NCBI RefSeq assembly: GCF_009905375.1
Contig: NC_133656.1
Coordinates: 238,247,996 to 238,311,995 of the forward strand
DNA from: Apium graveolens
Lineage: Eukaryota > Streptophyta > Magnoliopsida > Apiales > Apiaceae
DNA length: 64,000 bases
Reading direction: 5' to 3'
The notes beneath the pieces are model-generated. The model worked only from the letters and a program-made list of their open reading frames with translations. It had not been told where the DNA came from and did no database searches. Shown here piece after piece: positions 11,601-21,661 of the stretch (position 1 is its first letter; every line of letters begins with the position of its first letter). The position numbers were made by a program, and so were the translations under genes.

Positions 11601-13305
11601 TGTTGGGATTTATGCATACACGGAAGCGTGGATTACAATTAAAACGCATAAAAACCCATATAATCGCATACAAATCGTGAATAAATCGAGGGATCGATTA
11701 CTAACCTTTAAAAGCGATCCAAGAATGATGAGCGGAGATCCCTAGCAGCTGCTCCTCAAGTATGAAGCACTCCACCGGTATCCACCAAGAGATCGAAGTA
11801 ATGGAGGGAGGAAGAGGTTTAGAGAATTAGGGTTGCCTCCTTTTCTTTTCTTCTTGAAAATTAGGTTTTTTTTGATTATTTTTGGCAAATAGGGTTTATA
11901 ATAGTATATTTATAAGCAAAAATTTCAGCTGAAAATTTTCCTATAAAATATTATTATTAATAACCATTTAATTGATTATTCTCATTAACCAATTAACTAA
12001 TAATTAAAACACCTTTTAATCATTAATCCTTTTTCTAAACACTTTAGAAAATAATTCTCTCACTTGATTTAATTTCCAAAAGTTAAATTCCTAATTAATA
12101 ATATTAAGAATTTTTCTTAATTAATTTATAATTAATTAAATCTCATTTAATCAATTATTAAATTTGCTAATTAATTATTTATTTCATAAATAATTAATTA
12201 CCAGCCATTATTAATTAATTCCTCTACCATTAAATCATTCTCTTTTATGGTGTGACCCTGTAGGTTCAATATTAAGCCGGTAGTAGAAATAAATAATAAT
12301 AAAACTATTTTATCATTATATATATAAATTCTCTAATTCATTAAATATGATTAATTTAATTAATCATATTTATTCTACATCGTGAGGGATACTTCTCAGC
12401 ATATCGCGACTATCCGGATAATACAAATTCACTGCTTAGAATACCAAGAACCTATTCAGTGAATAGTTACCGTACAATCAATTCCTTCTACCCTGCAATG
12501 TCTCGATTAAATACAAGACATGGAACTCGTGTCAAGCCTATCTTATTTAATCATATGCTTTCCCATTCACTATGCTTAGTTCTAATTAATGTGAATTAGA
12601 AACTCCTTTCTAATTCCATTTACTCTGGCTAGAGATTCCTGAACTAGCATAAGTGGATCAGCATAGAACATTCTCTTCCTTCACTGGAAGGGGTAGATCC
12701 TTTATTGATCATACACTATCTTCGTGTACAAATTCCTACACCCAGTAGAGCCCTTATTATTATCTCTGGTGACTAAGAACTAAACCAAAGTATAGTTCGG
12801 TGTACACAAGATGACTATGATGACCTTAAGTCTAAGGATACTTGTACAACTATCACTATGTGAACAATTGCTGACACGTGAGTGAACTCCATCACTTGTT
12901 CAACTGTTCGAGTCATGTTCAGTGAACTTATTCTATAATAAGCACCTACATACTAGCTATAGTGTCACCACACAAATGTCTATGAAAACAGGCATCCTTC
13001 ATAATGAAGCAAGCATAGTATGTACCGATCTTTGCGGATTACTAATTACCAGTTAGTAATCCTACGACCAGGAACTATTTAAGTTAAGAGTTATCATCTT
13101 TTAGGTCTCATTATTATGATCTTATCATAATCCATAAAAAGCTTTACTCTAAATTATGGTATATCTTATTTAAACACTTAAATAGATAAAGCCCGTAATA
13201 AAAACAAAATAAGTCTTTTATTAATATAATTGAAATCAAAACAGATTACATAAAAGTTATTCCTAAATCATCATACATGATTGAACTTAGGACACATCTC
13301 TTTCA
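11601..13305 (-). repeat. 5' LTR of E1
   Basis: It starts TGTTGGGATTT and ends TCTTTCA. Compared with the left copy it differs by scattered substitutions and small indels. It shares the TATA box (about 11905-11915) and the U3 block GTGACCCTGTAGGTTC (about 12252-12267). Confidence 0.92.
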
Positions 13306-13830
13306 GGGACAACCTCGAAGAAGAAAATCCCTTCGCTGGCCCTAAACCTATCTCAGGGAATGCCCGTTTACGATAGTGTTTCAAGTCTTGAAGTCACAAG
13401 TCATACCCTTCGGAATAAGGTGAATTAAGCTCATGTTCTTCCGAACTTCCGAGGAAAGTTCCTTGTCCCTTCAACACTTGGGGCATTAATACAATAAGCT
13501 GCCAAATCAAAAAATGAAGCCGAAGATGCAAAAGGGTAACATTTCCCCATTATTCTCCTCCAACGTTCGTCCGCCTTTCTCGCGTAAAGGACAAACATTT
13601 AATTCTAGGGTTTGGATATATATACCCCTCAGAGTTAAGAAACATGAACAATTCTCAACTCTTTAAAACTGTCTCTACTTTCTTGTATTCTCAAACCTAC
13701 TTATACATTCAGATTACTGATTCTCACACTGGAGGTGAATCAGGAGATAATCTCTTACATTCTCTTCCCTTTCAGGTCTAAGCCGAAGGCTATTCTTGGA
13801 CGACCGAATGACGTTCTTACATCTGCAGAA
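13306..13830 (+). other. Possible remnant of an older LTR, downstream half
   Basis: After the fifth CTAGGGGCAATCC-like unit the sequence contains GGATATATATACCCCTC (TATA-like, about 13614-13630). A pyrimidine-rich stretch with repeated CTCTTT/CTACTTTC and CAGATTACTGATTCTC follows. This resembles the TATA-R-U5 arrangement of plant LTRs. The ends could not be fixed, and no matching copy is in the window. Confidence 0.35.
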
Positions 13831-14480
13831 ATATGAGCATAATACTCGTAAAATGGTTTATTTATCGATGCCTAGTATTAACATCAATCTTTGAAACTCT
13901 CTGCAACTCTTCTGTACTGACAATATGTGATGATAATGAAAATTCAAAAATGTAGGCACTATTTTGAAAATATGTATAAATTATAAAGATTATTTTGTAA
14001 TTTACGTTTTAAATATATATTAGTAAATTGTGAAAATTTAATGAGAGTTAACGATAACCACTTTTTTTAAAAGGCGGAAAGAAAAACTGACCACTATTTT
14101 GAAAGTTTGGTCATAATTTTAAAAATCAGTTAAAAATTTAGTCACAATTTTGAAGATCGCTGTAAATTACGGTTAACACTATATATGTAATCTACTCAAG
14201 GACTTATTGTTGTAGAATAATTAAAAAGAATACAATATTTTTGCAGAAAAATTATATACTCCGGTAAAAAATAATCTTCTTATATAATGTATCAAGTGAT
14301 ATTTTAAATTTGCTTTTGTTTTGCGATTATAAACCCAGTAAAAATCCTAATCCTATCACATTCAAATTAAAAATTTAGGTTGGGGCAAAAACCGAAACGT
14401 CGGTTCCCAATATTCTAAAATCCCAATATATATCAGTTTTTAATTTTAAATTTATGGTTATTAATATTGAACGAAGACCC
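13831..14480. other. Intergenic, upstream of the UBL-DUF6598 gene
   Basis: AT-rich DNA with two or three short related stretches (ATTTTGAAARTxxGGTCA at 14090-14160). No gene is seen. The stretch ends at the TATA box of the next gene. Confidence 0.4.
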
Positions 14481-14481
14481 C

Positions 14482-14489
14482 TATAAATA
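14482..14489 (+). promoter_or_regulatory. TATA box of the UBL-DUF6598 gene
   Basis: TATAAATA lies 96 bp upstream of the ATG at 14578, a normal distance for a plant gene with a leader of about 60 nt. Confidence 0.55.
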
Positions 14490-14577
14490 AAAGAATTATA
14501 CATAAAAGAACAATATTCTTTGTTGAATCAAACAGGTTGAAAAAAATCAAAACAGGTTTCTGTTGAGAAATCGCAGA

Positions 14578-15861
14578 ATGAAATTGTTCATCAAAACCGT
14601 GAAGAACATTAAGTTTGATATCCATGTCAAGCCAGAGGATAAAGTATTAATCTCTCCCTTAAACTCTCACACGCACACGAACTTTATATGCTTAAATTTT
14701 TGGTTTTAGGGTTCTTCCTTTTCTTATGTGGACCAACGCTCTTATCTAATATATTGGTTATCTAATTTGTTTGTTTAGATTTATGATGCGAAGAAAATCA
14801 TAGAGACAGTAGAGCATGCTGATTTTTGCCCTGCTGCCCAACAGAAGCTTATTCATGGTGGAAAGATACTCGAGGACGAAACAACGTTTACCGACAATAA
14901 TATCACTGAGAATAGTAGCATTGTCGTGATGAACTCCAAGGTAATACATTATATTCTTCGTAGGCTGTTTTTTTTACTTTTAGAACATGTATTCAAGATT
15001 TCGCATTCTCGGATACAATTCTCACATGTTGATAATCATATATGTTTGAAGGCATGGGATGGGATCTCTGTTATTGAGCTGTTTTATATGAAATACGTAA
15101 GCCATCAAGGTGTAATGCCCGAGAAGCAACTTGGTACAATCAGTCTGATTGTTGATGACATTTTGTTTGACTTGTATCGTGAACGATATGTAGATGTGGA
15201 TAAACCATCGATTGAGTTTATGGATTACATTCCTCTAGTGGGTATAGGACCAATCTATTCTGAACTGCAATTGGAGTTTCTTGCGCTTTTTTGTGGTACC
15301 TACAATGGCTCAATAGAGGTAAGCCCGGAAACTTTTAGGCATAGGGATGGTGTAATACAACGAAGCATCCAATCAGTAAATGGCAGTGGAGATATCGATG
15401 TTCTTTTTGGTTATTTCAACGATGCCACAATAGCCACTGTGGAGGTTCAGCTATTAGACATGTCTCCTTCCTCCACCATCAATGTCTACGGAGTCATTGC
15501 TTCTACGAACAGCCACTTTGACAATTTTTCTAGTACAAATATACTCTTTTGGAAAAAGTCTACTGACCGTATAGAAGTGTGCAGCACGGAAGAGGAACAT
15601 GAACGTGTTGCGGTGATTCCGTTGTCCAAATCCCGTGTTGGTGTGCCGTTGGGTTCTGTGATGTTTGTGGACATTTCTCTCACTTGTGATGATAAAGATT
15701 ATCAAGGCACTGCAAACTTCGATACTTTTATAGATGGAACGGATTCTCAAGTGGTTGCTAATCGTTTCCTCGTAAAAGTCACTTGGAGTTGCAGTGAATT
15801 CCCAATCCTTGAAGAAGAATATGATTCTGATTATAGTGATATTAGTGATACTCTCTCTTGA
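14578..15861 (+). CDS. Ubiquitin-like (RAD23-type) domain fused to a DUF6598-like region
   Basis: Exon 1 is 14578-14643 and exon 2 begins at 14779 after TTGTTTAG. The phase-0 intron is 135 bp. Residues 1-76 form a ubiquitin-like fold closest in pattern to RAD23 N-termini: MKLFIKTVKN, then CPAAQQKLIHGGKILEDETTF and SSIVVMNSK. The rest (to 15861) includes VISVIELFYMKYVS-like sequence, PSSTINVYGVIAST and a C-terminal beta-rich part. These resemble the plant DUF6598 family, whose hallmark is (V/I)YGVIA. There are no UBA or XPC-binding domains, so this is not RAD23. Reading continues in frame through a possible donor at 14941 (AAG|GTAATA), so a second, in-frame intron of about 111 bp ending near 15051 is possible. 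The product is 382 residues, or 345 with that intron. No signal peptide is seen. The fold assignment is by motif and the function is unknown. Confidence 0.7.
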
Positions 15862-17448
15862 ATCAACTTACCTTGGGACGAATATTAATCCGTATGTGTT
15901 TTATTTTGGTTTGGCTTGATAATGAGACTATGATGCATGTGATTGACTGTTATTATTGTATGCACAATTCTTTTTCTGTTCTTGTTTATGCACAATGCTT
16001 ACAAAATAATACGGTCTAATAGCTGCAAAATGCAGTCAAAAAAGTGAAGGAGTGATGAAGGGTACTTCAAACTGTTGTGGTTTTGTCTTTTTTTTTTTTA
16101 GTTTTTGGCGGTTGTCAAAGATTTGGCACGCTGCTTGTATTTAATTTGAAAATTTGATGATCTGAATGAGCTGAAACAATGATATTATCTGGATTTGAAG
16201 CTTAGTAACTAAGCCTTAGACCTGTCTGCAATATTGCATTAGCTAAGTAACATTCTCCCAACTTTATTAAGCTTATGGTAATATAGGTGTATTACATGTA
16301 TCCTGTTGGGATATAGTTAATCTAGACGTGCTACATTGCTGGATATTGCAGTCAATACTCGCATAGGTGTTCCTTAAAGAAGTGTGAGGCAGGACTAAAT
16401 GGTTGTCTCAAGAATCCAGTGTTTAAGTGCATTACAACTGAATATAGGAGCCTCACCTCATCTTATTTCTGGACACACACACACAACACCCTCCTTCTTG
16501 TTGTCTCAGCGTCGGACTTGAGATATTAAGGCTCTGTTTCGTTTCCAGGACTGTATATTTGTACCACATATCGTTCCTTTTTTTTTTCTGCACTATCTCC
16601 ATCTTCATGCCATTACATTACGTATGCACGCATTTTGGTTCTCAATCTTCTAGAGATCAGACGATAAATGTTGAAACATAGGATAGAAAATTAAGTTCAG
16701 GATTTACAGCATCTATCTTGTATTAGAGAGCCATCTTTTATGATTACTGTATCACCTTTCACCCCAAGATTCTTCTCTGTGTCAGCAAAACTGAAAGTAA
16801 AATGCAATGAATTCCTCACCAGATGTTGGTTTGCTCGATGAATAATCATAAAACTTTCAATTTTGAACTCATTGTCATTCCTATGTCACTGGTCCGATTT
16901 TAGCTCTGCACACTGTAAAATTATAAACATGTCTCCACTCTCCAGATTATAAGCTCAGATGGTTAAATTGAAACATCTTTGTGACCTTAAAAATTACAGT
17001 TCTATTTTCACACCACAAACTAAGATTTTCCAATCCTGTTTATCCTGTTTGAAATATTGCCTTTTTTTAGTAGTACATAACACTGTAATCAATCTGAAAA
17101 AATAAATCACTAAGCACCGAACCATACATATCACGTAGAATGCAGTCATATATGTAATCATATTATGATTTGAACAATTTTATTATTTTCTAGTGGTGAA
17201 ACCAAAATACAATTTTTTATAATATTCATACCATTTTATTAAAATGGAATTCTACCATCAAATTAAAAAATTCTAAATTAAAAATTTTCAATTTAAACAC
17301 ATGGCCTATTCACTTGGTCGTGATTTATATTTCTCGGAACCTATTTAGTTGAGCCAATTTATGAACTTGTTTATTTTAAAATATAATTAAAAATAGGATT
17401 CGAACCTATAAAAATAATAAAAAATTATGGCTTATAAAAAAATTAAAA
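15862..17448. other. Intergenic, no gene seen
   Basis: Moderately AT-rich DNA downstream of the DUF6598-like gene. It has poly-T tracts and an (AC)n run near 16482. I find no supported coding sequence or structured RNA. Confidence 0.4.
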
Positions 17449-17945
17449 ATGAGTAAAAATAATACATATACAATTATAAGTCATATAGGAATAAAAGGGG
17501 ATAAAAATAATACACATGGAGTTATAAAATGTGAAACTAAAAGGTGGTGGAACTAAAAAATAAGTGAATATGTTTCGTTTATTAATAAAGAAAAACGGGT
17601 AAAAATAATACATATAGAATTATTAGTCATATAGGAATAAAAAAAGGATAAAAATATTACACCTAGAGTTACACCATGAATCATAAAAACAAAAAAATAA
17701 AAGGTGATAGGACAAAAATATAAGTGAAAACAAAGTATCACTTAAAAAATTTATTAATAAAGAAAAACGGATAAAAATAATATATATATATATATTTATA
17801 TATATATATATATATAGAATTATGTGTCATATAGGAATCAAAAAGGATAATAATAATATAATTAGAGTTAGAGTGATAACATGAATCATGAAAAGTGAAA
17901 CCAAAAGTGGTGGTACCAAAAAATAAGTGAAACCAAGTACAACTT
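17449..17945. repeat. Three-copy tandem repeat, 150-180 bp units
   Basis: Units begin at about 17451, 17597 and 17768 with G(A/G)(G/A)TAAAAATAATA. Each runs through GTCATATAGGAAT, GGATAAAAATAATA, an ATGAATCATAAAA-like segment and AAATAAGTGAA. The third unit contains an expanded (TA)n run. Confidence 0.65.
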
Positions 17946-17972
17946 GAAAGGAGGTTTGACAATAAATGTTAT

Positions 17973-19024
17973 TAATGCTACATGTACAGAATTAGCTACA
18001 GAATATTTGTACAAAATGATGTGGAAGCACCAGCTCACCACTGTATTAATGATCTTTGTCGGCCATTATAACAATCCATTTTCATCTTCTTATTATTTGT
18101 TTCTTACCTTCTTTTTTCTTTTTATATATTACTACTAAAATTTCACCAAAATTATCTACTTACAAGTAATCAAGTTCTACTCACAAAATTAAAATATTCT
18201 ATATCAAGAAAAAAATATAATTTTTTTATTTTAATAATAAGGCAGTACTTGCAAAATAAATTATAATATTATATATCACAAGAAATGTTACAAATATTAC
18301 AAATATTATGTTGTTTAACATATATTATAATTTTGTGTAACATATATTATATTTTTGAAATAATATTCTCATCATCATTTTTTTCTATATACCATCCTTC
18401 TATCCTGATATTTTAGAAATCAAGGAGAATAAATATAATGAATGAGATGTTTTAAGTTGGAAAGCAAGAAACATGTTCTTTTTTATTTGATCCAAGTTGG
18501 GTACTTTTAATTGTGAACAAAAATATAGTATGATTTTTTTATTAAGACTTATTGTTGATTTCTGTTCAGATATATAATTTTACTATTTAGTCGGTTATTC
18601 TTTATGTTATAGTGTTTTGATTAATTTTTACCAATCTTATTTGTTGTGATTTTTATAATGAAATTAATTTTTTAAGAACTTAATTTAAAAGGTTAAACAT
18701 CTAATCATATTTAAAAGAAACTATACTACTATTAAAATATAAAAATAAATATATACTATAAGAAAATATATAAAACATAAAAATAAAGATATTTTTATTA
18801 AATAATAAAAAGTAAATACTTAGTAATAACTTGTACAATTAAATAATAAAATTTTTGTAGATGCACAACAAAAAAATCTGTACAATTTTTAAATAAACAA
18901 ATGAAAATAAGTATAGTGAACAACAATAATCATGGCCGACAAAGATCATTAATACAGTGCACAAGTGAGCTTCCACATCATTCTGTACAAAAATTTTGTA
19001 GACAATTCTGTACACGCAACATTA
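17973..19024. mobile_element. 1.05-kb element with 93-bp terminal inverted repeats
   Basis: 17973-18066 and 18932-19024 are inverted copies of about 93 bp. They share GTACAGAAT, TTGTACARAATGATGTGG and an exact run through CACTGTATTAATGATCTTTGTCGGCCAT. The interior is very AT-rich with no transposase. Long TIRs and small size suggest a non-autonomous Mutator-like element. I could not find a convincing 9-bp target duplication. Confidence 0.7.
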
Positions 19025-19251
19025 CTCTTTTTTTTTAACAAAAACTTGTAACAAATTTCCAAGAAAGCTATGACATGGTCTGATCTGATGTGAGCAAATT
19101 CTTCAGAACAATAAAATCATCTCAAATTGGCACATCATCTGTGAACAAAAATTTTGATACCGAAATTTGGGATCTCCAAGTAAAACCAAAACTTTACCGG
19201 AAAAACGAATTTTACACATACTAAATAAAGGTACATTTACAGATCTTGTCA

Positions 19252-21464
19252 TCATTGAGAAAATAAAGCTCTAAATTCTTCTAAAAAGGAATCTACGAGA
19301 GAAATAAAGAGGGCATCCTGTGAGGTATCGCTATATCTTACTTCAAGTCTTATATTTGATACTCCTTTTACATTTGTTGATCCAATAACTGTTTGTGTAA
19401 AGCTAGCCCCAACAAGCATGTCAACTTCATCCTTGAATTTGCCAGATAGGTAAATCTGGTTTTTGCTCCGTCGTTTTAAATTGATTTCTATCTACATGAA
19501 CATAAAACAAACCATCATGAAATATTTATCATTAGGAATTTCTGGAATAAGTTTTTTTTTTTTGAAAGAAAGAACTATACATACCTGCATGTCAAATAAT
19601 TTGATCACAAGATTTCTGGCATCTTCCAGTGGAATGTTAGGAGTTTTAAGGTTTTCAACTTTCTTTGCTGTATACCCTTCCCACGCTTGGATGAAGCTAT
19701 TGAATCCTCCTCTTCTTAGGTAATCTTTTAAAATTATGTCCAAATCCTCCAGGGAAGTTGTATTCTCCACATCATCAACCTAAAACAAAGTTCTGACATA
19801 TCAATTTACTAACTACAGAAATCACAGAAAAATTGTTGAAAACTAATAATTAGCAACTCCAAATAGTTAGTAGTACAGACTAAAGCTGAATCAGACGACA
19901 TCAAAGGTATATCGAAATTTCAATACCTTTGTAATCAAAGTATGTTTGAATCTTCCCAATGAAACATCGCCTTCTTGCTTTTTGTAAGTCCAAAATATGA
20001 TATTCGAATAAATAGATGTTACGGGTTGATTATCTAATTTTTGAAATTTCCCAGCTTCTGAAACATCCACATTAAGTTTAACCACCTGATAACAAGGCAT
20101 ATAATTAGACAAGTTAATTAGGGAAGACAATGTATTGATAGTAGAGAAGCCATACATTCTCTGATGATGCATATTTCATGTTGTAGTGCAGCAAGAGATG
20201 CTCCTTAAAGAGAGTTTTTACTACACTGACTTGATTCCCCAAATTACTTCCGAGCTCCACTGGCACTGAAATCTGAAATTTACATGAAAAATAATGGTCA
20301 TATCCTATACAGTGCTTATTTAGTCGGGTGTAGATGGCATCGTCTTGTGATGTGACAGACATATAATCAAATTGATACTAATATTCTGAAGCTATAACCT
20401 AAATAAATCAAATTAATAGTAATGTTTTGAACTAACCTTTATATATTTTCCGAGGCATACAACTAGGTACGAGTATATCAGACTCTTATCACTGTCCTTT
20501 CGTTTGTCATTGGCTATTGCTTTGGTTATTTCTGTATCATCATAACGTTTGATGGCTTTATACTTTTGATATAGAAAATCATCCTGTAGTCCATAATCAC
20601 GAGAATCTCCATAATAAATTGGAAAACGTGACGTAATGTCATTCTCGCTAATAAGTCTTTTGGAGGCATTAGCCCACTGGTGTTCTAAACTTAACAAGTC
20701 AACACATGCAGCTTCTGAATCTTGATTAATCTTAGTTGCAACAAATCTGGCCAAAGCTTCGATTCTTATAGGCTCGCATATCATCTGTGTTACACGCATA
20801 ACCTGCAGACACGTCTCTGGTAGATTTGCTGTCAAGTCTTCTGTACCTAGATACTTAACAGCTGCAATCAATTGATCTTTACCTAATACTAGATCGGCTC
20901 TTTTTTGACCAGCTACACGTTCTAATTCTGGGTAACTAGTTCCAACCATACACTTTGCAGGGTTATCATCTAGATTCTTATGTATCAAACACTTTTTTAC
21001 TTTTTCCATGTCACTGCTCAAAGACGCCCCATAATCTTCACCACCCCTCTCGCGATAAGCTTCATAACCTTCACCGTAAAGAACTGTACACTTGCCATCA
21101 ACTTCAATGCCTATCTCATATAGATTTGTACTCAAGAAAATACATCTGAATTTAATTTCATCGCGGTAGTTGATTGGAATGAAAGTCAGAAAATTATGGT
21201 TACCAACATTCCTGTCACCACACTTTAAAACTCTGATTGTTTTGTTGCGCACTGTTCTTTCCTCTGTCAGTGTGTCTGTCAATTGATCAATATAATTTGT
21301 GTACTCTTCCCCAGTTAGATTTTCATTAAAACGAAATTCTGGAATAGGAACCTGTAAATCAAGTACCAATTTTCAGTCAAAAATATAAGTAAAAGAGATC
21401 TCCACAAACAATAATTATGAGAAAAACACACGAGATTAATATACTATACCTCAGCAGCAGCCAT
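19252..21464 (-). CDS. Ribosome-inactivating protein (rRNA N-glycosylase) domain protein, six exons
   Basis: Minus-strand exons are 21450-21464, 20437-21351, 20156-20272, 19927-20085, 19585-19779 and 19252-19491. All junctions are GT-AG and all are in phase 0, with no internal stop, giving 546 residues. The N-terminal 250 residues match the RIP family, which removes one adenine from the sarcin-ricin loop of 28S rRNA. Active-site positions are all present: Tyr83, Tyr145 (GTSYPELERVAG), Glu198 and Arg201 (ICEPIR), and Trp231 (LEHQWANAS). About 19 extra residues lie between the two tyrosines. There is no signal peptide, so a cytosolic location is likely, unlike secreted RIPs. Residues 310-546 match no domain I recognise, and I see no ricin-type lectin QxW repeats. 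I chose the ATG at 21464 because only it gives phase agreement. The introns are unusual, since most RIP genes I know of lack them. Confidence 0.82.
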
Positions 21465-21527
21465 GTATACCTGCGATGATCTGTGCCTTGTACTGTAAAG
21501 TTGATGGCCATTCTAAGACAACCCCGA

Positions 21528-21535
21528 TATATATA
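21528..21535 (-). promoter_or_regulatory. TATA box of the RIP gene
   Basis: TTTATATATATC on the minus strand lies about 65 bp upstream of the chosen ATG. This leaves a leader of roughly 35 nt. An upstream out-of-frame ATG at 21509 lies close to the expected start site. Confidence 0.5.
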
Positions 21536-21661
21536 AACTAGATGGGATGAATGCAATACCTTTTTGAATTTTGAACATATGCACATTGTGGAATCTGAAC
21601 ATGCATGATGGCAATGTTTCCTTATAAAGTAACTAGTCTTGATCTTACTATTCTTTTCCAA

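Larger units (their letters stand above)
4268..13305 (-). mobile_element. Full-length Copia retrotransposon E1
   Basis: A 9.0-kb minus-strand element with two LTRs (4268-5978 and 11601-13305), a PBS (11588-11599) and a polypurine tract next to the 3' LTR (AAGTGGGAGAT on the minus strand, about 5979-5989). Target-site duplications are GGGAT (4263-4267) and GGGAC (13306-13310), one transition apart. The internal order is a 1.65-kb leader, gag, protease, integrase, RT and RNase H, the Copia order. The left LTR has lost the TG start (TA instead). Gag-pol carries in-frame stops and a frameshift, so the copy is not autonomous. Confidence 0.92.

Noticed and set aside
14941..14983. A 43-bp intron ending at TTTTAG in the DUF6598-like gene
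   Set aside because: Too short for a plant intron. The frame is open through it, and a longer optional intron to 15051 fits better.
14578..15861. Naming the UBL gene RAD23
   Set aside because: Only the N-terminal domain fits. The UBA domains and XPC-binding domain are absent and the rest resembles DUF6598.
19252..20272. C-terminal half of the RIP gene as a ricin-type lectin chain
   Set aside because: No QxW repeats, no cysteine pattern and no linker typical of B chains. The sequence is split over small exons and looks unlike a beta-trefoil.
21377..21509. Upstream ATG at 21509 as start of the RIP gene
   Set aside because: It runs in another frame, and no GT donor downstream of it agrees in phase with the 21351 exon, whereas the ATG at 21464 does.
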